From Blumeriella jaapii (Eukaryota > Ascomycota > Leotiomycetes > Helotiales > Drepanopezizaceae), in NCBI GenBank assembly GCA_009599575.1, contig VWND01000033.1, forward strand, positions 186,001 through 250,000: 64,000 bases of DNA, read 5' to 3'. Both the position numbers and the translations under genes were made by a program. The notes below the pieces were generated by a model. That model had not been told where the DNA came from and ran no database searches. It was given only the letters and a program-made list of their open reading frames with translations. This document shows positions 55,274-64,000 of this stretch, piece by piece (the first letter of the stretch is position 1; every line of letters starts with the position of its first letter).

Positions 55274-58050
55274 CGTTTACAATCGAAACCACCGAAAATG
55301 CTGTAATTATTTTCGCCGCAATATAAACAATATCAAATTGCTTATCGGATTATCGTTTTCGAAATAGTTTTTGTACTTCTGCGCCGTATAATTATTCGAA
55401 TAAACCAATATTACGCCGTCGGTTTTTTAGGTTCTGAATCTGACGAAAACCTTTTGCTTAGTCGAAAAGCTGACAAAAGTTATTTTATTTTTTATTTCGT
55501 AATCTTCGATTTCGTAATCCGATAAAATAGCCGAAACTATTGCTTTAAACGCGCTAAAATACGAAAAAGCCGGGCTTTTCTAAATGGTTTTAATCAGCTT
55601 AACGTCGTAGTATAATTGCAAATAAACTTCGATTATTTTCGAATTATATACGAATGCAAGCAAAACGTAATAATCGAAAATAGCGTCGGTAAGATTTTCG
55701 ATTCTTTTCTTTTTTTAAAAATCGGCGATATCGAATTTTATAATTGTAATACGATCGGGACCAACGAAACTTAAGGCGATCGGAACGTTAAAATAAGCTA
55801 CGAAGCGGCAGTTTCCAAAATTCCGAGTAATTAAAACAGCGAAATAAAAGCCGGGATGCATTTTAAAAGCTTATTAAATAAAACTGTAAAGTATATTAGC
55901 GAAAAAAGCTGTAGGCGCTTTTTGGATTTTAATTAATCGGAAATAATATTTATATATAACCATTTTTTTTTTTATAAAATACAGTAATGGCTTGTTTTTT
56001 CCGTTATAAAACCTTACGTAATTAACGAATTCGCAGCTTAATTTAAATAAATTTTAAAATACATTTTCGGTCGAAAAGCTAAAAAAATCGATTTTTAAAA
56101 ATACTCGTTGCTTTTATTTTTCCACGTTTTAATCGAGCTTTATAATCGCGCTAAAAGCTTTAAAATCTGTTTTAAAATTTGCGTAGCCTAAGTAAACTTT
56201 CGCATACGCTTAAGTAATTTTCGCAATTTTTCGTCGAGATATAAATTAATTATTAAAATTAATTTCGAATACGTCGTAATCCGAATTTTTAATAGCAACG
56301 AATCGATTAGCGAAGCCGATAACATCGATTTTTTTTGTAATTAAATCGTAATACGCCGCGTAATAGCGTACGTAAAAATAGCAAAACTTATCGTTTTTTC
56401 TAGCGTTAATATTATTTGTAAAAACGAAATTAAAAAATCGGAATTTTTTAGCGAAAAAAAGCTCGAGTAAAAACGAATTACCGTTTTCAAAAGTTTTTTT
56501 TATTTGCTTTAGCGTATTATATTTACAATTTTCCGAAAAAAACTTGGTTTAATTTTCGTTCGAAGCAAAAAAAAAAAAAAACTGACGGATTTATTTAATT
56601 TTTATATAAAAATATCGAAGTAAAACTTTTAAATCGTTTCGTCGTCGAAAACGAAAGTTTTAAGCAAAATAATTTGATTTTGTATTTTTTATATAATTTT
56701 TTTCGCGATAATTTCGATATTTTTTTCCAAGCTTTTTTTATCGAATCGTATAATAATCGAAATCTTAAATGCTTTTATCAGAATCTGAAATATTAATAAT
56801 TCGACGTTTTTAAACGCAGCAAGCGTTTTTAGCGTTTGCGTATTTAATTTCGAAAAATCAAATTCAGAATCGTTTAAATTTTTTTTTTTCGAAATACCGG
56901 CGTTTTTTAAATCTGATTTTATAAAATCGTCGCGTTTTTTATTAACTAGCTTAAAACTTATAGCTCGGCGTCGATTTCCGGCTATTTTTACTCGCGATGC
57001 CTTTTCTTTTAACGACGCGAATAATTTTTTTTTCCGAACAAAAAAGATTTCGGAAATATCGGCGCGCTTTTCTACGTTTTCTGTTTTTACTTTTTCCGAA
57101 ATCGTTTTTATAAATATAATAAATTTTTTATATTCGAATAAGCGGTTGTTTGTTATTACGCTTTTAGTTTCGTTTTCGAATTCGTTTTCGACAATTGAAA
57201 ATAAAAATCGCTAAATTATTTTAGCTGCTTTAAAAGTATTAATTGCTACCGCGTATATTTTTTCGAATTAAACGAAAATAATATTAGCTTTTTCGTTTCT
57301 TTCGTTGTCGTAGATTTAAAATATCGGAATAGCGTCGTTTTTTTCCTTCGATATAAAAATGCCGCATTTAACGATATTTAGTTTTTTATTTTAAAAAAAA
57401 ATCAGATTTAAAATTTCGCAACCGATTAAAACTTTTTCTAACGATTGTATAGCGTCGTTAACCAATTTGCAAACAGCTGTAAAAAAGCTTATAAATCTGC
57501 GGGCCCTTAAGTTATTAGCTTTTAAAGCTTGCGCTTTGAAAATATAAGCGTTTAATACCTAAATTTCTTTTTTAATAAAATAATAGTTTCGAAAAAACAA
57601 GCGAAATATCGAAATGAAATAACACCGATGATTTTGCTAAAAACGTATTTTTAAATATTTTTTTTTGTTAATTTAGCAAAAAGCGCAAAATTCGGTTTAT
57701 CACCTTTTTTTTATTATTTCGAACTTTCCGTACTCCGGCGAAAGCTTTTGAAGCGTTATCGTAATTTAATAAAAATTTGTCGTAATCAAAGCTTTTGCGA
57801 ACGAATTCAGCTTTAACGAAGCTTTCGTAATCGAATAAAAATTCGTTAACGTTTCCAATTATTATATCGAGTTGTTTTATAAATATTTTTACGAAAGCTA
57901 TTTATTAATCTAAAATAGCGGTATTATATATTTGCTTAAACTCGGAAAAATTACGTATAATAATTCCGTTCCAAAATAAATTAAAAATGAATTTGCCAAA
58001 TTTAATAACGCTTTGCTTAAAAAACAATATAATATCGATAGATTTATTAA
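55274..58050 (-). pseudogene. X-family accessory ORF, N-terminal and middle part (X4)
   Basis: Resumes the accessory frame on the far side of Y2, colinear with about 18420-21180 of X2. It carries the same landmark order, from an ALKAFAGV/AEAKKA-type helix near 57740 to the ILVYSNNYTAQKYKNYF segment near 55400. Many stops are present. With 46553-47060 it covers the complete frame. Confidence 0.6.
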
Positions 58051-58149
58051 TTTAAAAAGTGTATTATATTTATTAAAAAGTAAATAGAAAAAAGTACGGG
58101 GATTATAAAATATTTGTATTCAAAAGTTACGGGAATCCGTATATTATTT

Positions 58150-58560
58150 TTCTAATAAATTATAACTGTTTAAATAAGCACCCGTTTAAAATAACAAAAA
58201 AAATAAATAATACAGAAAATAACAAATAATAAAATGTATAAAAAATAGTTTTCGTAAAATATGCGAGCGGTATAAATATATTAAATATATGGCTTAAATA
58301 TATATAAAGCTTTTGTTCTAGTAAACAAAAGTATAATTAAACAAAAAAAAATACAGTAAATGTCCCAAATAATATAAAAAAAAAGTCTTAAAAATAAACA
58401 GTATATATAAGACAAAATAATTAGGTTATATATAAGCAAGGCAAAATAAAAACAATAAAACAGTATATAATAAAAAAAAAAACAATAAATAACAAAAACA
58501 GTAAAATAATAAATAACAAAAATAATAAAACAGTTAATAAACAATCTTATATATACTTTT
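58150..58560 (-). other. hydrophobic tract between integrase and accessory ORF in X4
   Basis: An 87-codon open stretch (58544-58281) consists almost entirely of F, I, L, Y, V and C, as in X2. The plus strand has A-rich repeats such as AATAACAAAAACAGTAAAAT. Coding potential is uncertain. Confidence 0.4.
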
Positions 58561-58569
58561 CTTCTTTTC

Positions 58570-60320
58570 GGTCATAAATAAAATCACGATTTAAATTGTG
58601 CTTTCAGCAGCGGGGTTATCGTTCGGTTATTTCCAAATCTTTTCAAAAGGTTTTTTTTTTTCAGAAGTATAATCGCTTTGGTCGGAATCGTCGTCGAATT
58701 CGCTAAAATCGGAATCGCTATCTGAATTAAAGTTTAAAAAGTAAATTTGCTGGTTTCTTTTGTAAAATCGTTTTAACCGGTTGGCGGCGAACGTTCCTTT
58801 TAGTTTTATTTTATCGAGTTTCGTAAGCTTATAATAATTTTTATTTAACTCGGCCTCGTATATTTCGTAAAATCCGAACCATTTATAATTAAGCTTAATA
58901 TCGGCTGATTTATTAATAACGCGCTGGACGTTATAAATTAAAATCAGATTTTCTTTTTTAATTAGCGTTTTTTTTAAAATCTTAATTTTATTTCAAACTT
59001 TTTTAGCTGCTTTTCTATATCTTTTTTTTTTTAAAATTATTTTTTTTATATTTATATCGCGGTAATTTAGCTGTTTAAATTTTATTGCTAATAAATTTGC
59101 TTTCGTTTTTATTTTAACCACGTTATAAAACTTTTACACAAGCCATTTTATTTTTAAAAATAATCGAGCGTTTCTGCCGTATTAAATAAAAAATAAAATT
59201 ATTTTAATAAAAGCGTATATGCATATACGTATAATAAAAAGCATTTCCGAGAATTTCCGCGACCAACGCTTATAATTCCTTCGAATAGCTTTTAAAAAGC
59301 CGTCGAAAATATTTCTATAATTTCGTTCAACGAATCCGTTGCTTTTCGAATTATAAGCTGAAATTTAAATGCGTTAAATATTATATTTTTTTATAAAAAT
59401 CTTAATAACGCTTTTATTTTCGGATTTATTATCGACGTTTAATTTATTAAATAAACCGTATCGGCATACAACGTTTTTTTAAAAAAAAGTCGCTATAATT
59501 TCGAAAATAGCGTTTCGGAAAAGTCGTTTTTTAAGCCATTTAAATAAATCGTTAATAGCGAATACAAAGCATATATAACTATAATCGGTAATCGGTACGC
59601 GTATAACGTCGAAATTGACTTTTTCCTAAATTTCAAAAAATTACGTCGGATATAATAAATTTTTTTTTCGGCCAAGCTTTTGTTTTTAGCAAAAAATACA
59701 GCTTTTAACGAAAGCTTTACAATTTTCGAAATATTTTTTTTATTAAAAATCGTTTTTAATTCGGTAATAAATGGCTTTAGCTCTTTTATAAAATATTTTT
59801 TCGTAGGCTTTTTTTATAACTTAAAATTTATCGGCTTTATTATTTATTACTAAGCGTTTTTAATATATATTATTTTTTATTTTATACAACTTTCTGTCGG
59901 CTAAAATATAATCGAAAATCTAATTTTTAAATAATTTAAATTAATAAATAAGCACGCTAAATAGTTTAAATAAAATAATTAAATAATATACGATTAAATA
60001 AAAATTCTCGGTTTCGTAGTTATCGATTAAAAGTTTATTTTCGTCGCTAATCGGCTTATTCCGATCGTTTTCGGTTAAATCTACTCGCGGTGCCAGCCGA
60101 AATAATAACGCGAATATTTTTTCGGCCCGAAAATCGGTGTTTTTTATTCGCGGTGCCAGCCGAAATAACAACGCGAATGGTTTTAGCTCTATAAAACCCA
60201 AAGCGCAAATAGCAAAATAGCCGATTTCGTCAGCGATTTATTCGTCGATATTTTATTCGTTTTATTCAGCGAAATTAAACGAATAAAAGCGTTTTCGTTT
60301 CGAAACCGTCTGCCGCTGTA
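58570..60320 (-). pseudogene. gypsy integrase relic (X4)
   Basis: Colinear with 21661-23400 of X2. It has the zinc-finger region near 59740, core in the middle and C-terminal LKRF-type segment near 58790. A basic stretch KKIYYIRRNFLKFRKK is open at 59675-59600. Inactive. Confidence 0.72.
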
Positions 60321-60339
60321 TTAATTATTTTTTTAATAT

Positions 60340-62260
60340 ATTTAATTTCGAAATTTATAAATCGCATCTAAGCTATTTAATTAATAACGAATGCTTTTGG
60401 TAAATCACTGGCTTTTTTATTTAATTAATCGATAAAAACTTTTGCGTCCGTTTTCAAAATAAAATATACGCCGTATAATTCGCTTTTTATTTTTTTTATT
60501 GTTTTAAAAACGCTTCGATATTTTCGTTTAATAGCATCGTAGCGTACTTTTGCGAAAAATCATAAACCGCTTTCGAATCGTAAAAAATGCCGTTTTTTGT
60601 TTTTATCGATTTATTATAATACAGCTTTCTAATCGAAAATATTAACATCGACAATTAAAATAATTTCTTTTGCGTCTAGGCTGTAATCGATCCGTACAAA
60701 CGATAAAGCCGATAAAAAATCGTTTTTAAAAACTTTTATGATTTTGTTCTGCTTTTTTTCCCAAACGAAATCAACTTTTTTTTTTATCGTAGCGTAAATA
60801 AATACAGCTTTTTAAAAAAAGTTTTTAATCCAATTACGATAGTAAATCATAACGCTAATAAAAACTTTAGCTTCGATAATATTTTTATACTTTTTTTATT
60901 CGCAAATCTTTTTAATTTTCTTTTGTTAAAAATAACGGCCAGCGCTATTAATTATATAATCAACGATATTTATTTCGGATATGTAAAATTTTAATCGAAA
61001 ATTAATAATAGCTTTGGCTTTTTCGAAGCAAACCATAATTTTATCGATGTTTTAAATATATTTTATTATATAACGTCGAATTTTAAAAAGAATTTTTTTA
61101 TTATTATAATATAATCTAAAGCTTTTTACTTCGACGTCGTTAACGTAAAAAAAAACAATATCAGAAATGCAAATTATAAAAACCTTATATACGATTTTTA
61201 CGAATTAAGCGACTAAATTAATAGCTTCTATAAATACTTTCGTTATACGTAATAAACCGATTGAAATTTGAATTGCCGTTATATTTCGAAATCGTAAATC
61301 AAATATTAAATGGTTGTAGCCGAAAAACAAATCGAAAAAAAAAGCGATCGTTAATCCTGCGAACTCGTTTGAAAATTAATCGACGTTAAATAGCACGTTA
61401 GCGTTTCGTATCGTCATTTTGTTTATTTCGACGATTGCGATAATAAATTTATAAATGCTTTTTTTTTTTTCGCAATAATAAACCATTTGTTTTTATATAA
61501 ATCGTAGCAAAATTCGAGAATCCTTTGCTTAATTCGTTTTTTTAGCATTTCGACTATTTTATTTTAAAATATTTTAAAAACTAAAAAGATCTTTTTTTGC
61601 CAAGCTTCGTAAAACACGGTTTTAATATCGATATAAAGCGTAACGTTAAAACTGAATTAGCTTATTTCGGTAAAATCGAAAGTTATAATCTTTTTTCGGT
61701 TGCGTAAAACTTCGTACAAAACCTTTTTTTTTTTTAATAAAAATTGGGTTCCGATTGCTAAATTATTAAATCGTTTTTTTATAAATCGGCTGCCAAATAA
61801 TAAGCTGGAAAATCGGCCGGTAATAAATCCTTCGAACTCGTTAATAATTAGCTGAAATAATTTTATTATTTTATTTTTTTCAAACCAATCGTTTATTTTT
61901 CCGGAGATATTTCCATCGGATTTATTAAAATTTACGAATCGTATTTTATCAGCTTTACGCTTATAAAAAATGCTGATATTAACATAAAAAAGTAAAATAT
62001 ATAAATCGAATTTATTTAATACGAAAACGAAATCTTCGGAATTTTTATTTCCGAATTAATAGCCAAAAATATTAATATTAATCAATTTCATTCGCGGTGC
62101 CATTTCGATTAATAACGTAAGTGCTTTTAGCCGAGTATTTTCCAGGTTTTATTATAATCCAACGTTTATTCTGAAACCAAAGCCGGCTATTCGTTTCCCG
62201 ATAAAACGTCGATTAAAAAAATTTTGTCGCCGGCGACGATAATTTAACTTTGGAAAAATC
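60340..62260 (-). pseudogene. gypsy RT-RNase H relic (X4)
   Basis: Colinear with X2 23420-25330 and uninterrupted at the site where X2 entered X1 (CGATAAAGCCGATAAAA at about 60700). It shows the DFTEI block near 61670, FFFD..F near 61360 and RNase H near 60650-60400. Confidence 0.75.
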
Positions 62261-62339
62261 GGTTTTAATTTTAAAAAAAAGCTTTTATCTGGCCGTTCTC
62301 GATGTATTTAAAACTGACAAAACTTTTTAGAATCCAAAG

Positions 62340-62760
62340 CATTTTAAAAATAATAAAATAAAAGCATTTTTTTATTATCAAAAAGTTTTTATAAATAATA
62401 ATACTTTTAATATCGATTTTCATATTTCGTACAATTCTATCGAATTTAATCGTATTTTTATTAACGATAATATAAATTATTCGCTTATCGGTAATAATCG
62501 AAATACTACTAGCTTCGGCTGTTTCCTGGTTTATACAATTAATTTCGGCTTTACTATCGAATAAAACGAGGGCGGTTGTATTTTTCTTAAATATTATTTT
62601 TATTTTTAATGCTTTTATAGCCGTGTAAAAGCAGTTTCGTTGTTTTAACTTTTAGGTTTTTATAGCGAAAACCAAAAAGCTGACTTTTTCCGAAAATTCT
62701 TTTTTATCGGCTAAATTAACTACGATATTATAAATTTTTTTTAATTTTTTTTTAATTTAA
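62340..62760 (-). pseudogene. retropepsin-type protease relic (X4)
   Basis: Aligns with 25439-25861. The active-site region reads ALVLFDSKAEINCINQ. The loop Gly is Lys here too, so the change predates the copies or recurs. Confidence 0.7.
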
Positions 62761-62789
62761 AATCGTTTTTTTTTCGAATAATTTCAACT

Positions 62790-64000
62790 TTTTCGTTTTT
62801 TTTTAATACAAAAATTTGTTTATTAATAATTTTGTCGAATTTTTTTTTTATATTAAATAAATCGCTGAATTTCAATTTAATCTTTTGTTTTATAATTTTT
62901 TAATAACTTCGTCGACGGCTTCGAAGCTAATATATTTGTCGATCCATTTCTCGCTTCGCATTAGTAATAAGCGTTTAGAAACTGGTACTTTTTGAATAAT
63001 TTAAATCGAAGTATCGATATCGATATCTTTTATATCGTCGTTAATTTTTTCTATTATAAGCGTTTTTCTAATGGTTTTATCGGTTCTTTTTCGAATTCCA
63101 AAATTTTTCTTTTTCTCGATTCTGACGTTTTTTTTCATATTAGCTGGTTTAGCGAATAAAACAAAAGCATTTTGCTTTTTTGTGATTCGCTGGCTTGATT
63201 ATACAGCTATAATATTTGCAAATGCGATACTTATATTAGCAATATATATATTTGTTTTTTATTTATATATTTAAATTTTATTTACGTTTAAAATAAGAAA
63301 TTTCTTTTTAATTAGTACGTTTTCTGAAATATTTTCTTTTTTATTAATAAAAATCGTTTTTGCATTTTTTTTGTTTTCTAAGCAGTCGTCCCATTCCGTA
63401 CCTTTTATTTTCAAACGAATAATATTTAACCAGCTTTGATTTTCAATTTTATTAAAAAAGCCTATTCCTGCTTTCGTCGGTCCGAAGCAAATCGCTTCGT
63501 ATTTATTAATATAACAAACACTATTATTTATATAAAAATTAAATACTTTGCATTTTAAGCGAATATAAGATTTTTCGTAATAAATTTTTTTATTATCACA
63601 GAATTTATACTTAAGGCTACGAGGTCTGTTTTAATAATTATTTACCATTTTAATAGCCGCGATTCTGGTTTTCGCGTTGATTTTTCTTTTTTCTTTGATA
63701 ATCGTTATTGTAATTAATATTTCGCTAATCCTGATCGCTAGCACGGAAAAATTGCTATTAAGCAGCTATTATTTTTACGATAGCTTAGCGAAATTAATCG
63801 CTTCGTGTATTTTAAAAAAAATAATTGTTATAAAAGCTATTTTAATCGTTTTTATTATCCGAGTTAACGTAAAAAAGTTTCTTCTGCTGCTGCATAAGAT
63901 TTTCGACCTTGTTTTAAAATCCTTAAATTTTAATATCGGTAAATTTTAATACAAAAGTTTCGATATTTTTATTAAGCTTTTCCAAGCCAATAAGTTTTGC
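62790..64000 (-). pseudogene. gypsy gag relic (X4), cut by the window end
   Basis: C-terminal part of gag, colinear with 25900-27120 of X2. The opposite strand has open frames (63071-63274, 63677-63949) that recur in the other copies and are shadows of this region. The N-terminus, leader and 5' LTR are outside the window. Confidence 0.65.

Larger units (their letters stand above)
1..64000. other. AT-rich, RIP-like transposon block
   Basis: The whole window apart from 47061-55273 and a few short islands is strongly A/T-rich, with abundant TpA, few CpA and still plentiful CpG. Protein relics read through runs of TAA, TAG and TGA where CAA, CAG or TGG would be expected, on both strands. This is the signature of repeat-induced point mutation in Pezizomycotina. 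The nested retroelements listed below fill nearly all of it. No host single-copy gene or stable RNA gene was recognised. Blocks like this are typical of subtelomeric, pericentromeric or effector-bearing compartments in such fungi; which of these applies cannot be read from the window. Confidence 0.85.
46194..64000 (-). mobile_element. Ty3/gypsy element X4, split by Y2 and running off the window
   Basis: A fourth X copy: 3' LTR, accessory frame (interrupted by Y2), tract, integrase, RNase H, RT, protease and part of gag. Its left TSD is ATAA (46190-46193). Y2 removed, it is colinear with X2 17548-27120. The 5' LTR lies outside. Confidence 0.88.

Noticed and set aside
1..64000. tRNA, rRNA, host protein-coding genes, CRISPR arrays
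   Set aside because: None recognised. The only tRNA-like sequence is the primer-binding site of Y2.

Overview
The window looks like one AT-rich, transposon-packed block from a filamentous ascomycete genome. I found no ordinary host gene, tRNA or rRNA. Almost all of it is old LTR retrotransposon sequence in which codons that should be CAA, CAG, CGA or TGG have become stops, while CpG stays common. This is the pattern expected from repeat-induced point mutation (RIP, C to T mainly at CpA). Boundaries of decayed domains are approximate; LTR, TIR and target-site-duplication (TSD) boundaries were read base by base.

Layout. (1) 1-4249: a minus-strand Ty3/gypsy relic (family Z, copy Z1) with its 5' LTR. 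(2) 4384-10341: a complete but mutated Ty1/copia element (Y1, plus strand, TSD GAAAG). (3) 10347-10605: a GC-rich island of unknown origin. (4) 10606-11287 and 33893-34942: the two halves of another copia relic (S), split by X1. (5) 11288-33892: an 11.3 kb Ty3/gypsy element (X1) split by a second copy, X2 (17548-28854). Both have 267 bp LTRs and 4 bp TSDs. (6) 34946-38513: a plus-strand Z copy (Z3) whose 3' LTR carries a Tc1/mariner element (36930-38296). (7) 38514-41019: an inverted Z copy (Z2), cut by a third X copy (X3, from 41020), itself cut by a fourth (X4, from 46194). (8) 47061-55273: an 8.2 kb copia element (Y2) inside X4. Y2 is far less mutated and has 302 bp LTRs about 98% identical, TSD CGTTT, and an initiator-tRNA-type primer site.

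Two things are not explained by standard retrotransposon anatomy. First, Y2 carries a gene on the opposite strand between pol and its 3' LTR. It encodes an AT-hook, a Gly-rich linker, a nuclear-localisation-like patch and a Cys-rich module, and appears to contain a 49 bp spliceosomal intron. Second, all four X copies carry a sense-strand reading frame of about 1,080 codons between integrase and the 3' LTR that I cannot assign to any family.

The nesting gives a relative history: Z and S are oldest, the X copies inserted into them and into each other, and Y2 is the youngest large insertion. Even Y2 looks dead: it has in-frame TAG/TGA stops, one frameshift, and an integrase catalytic Asp changed to Asn.
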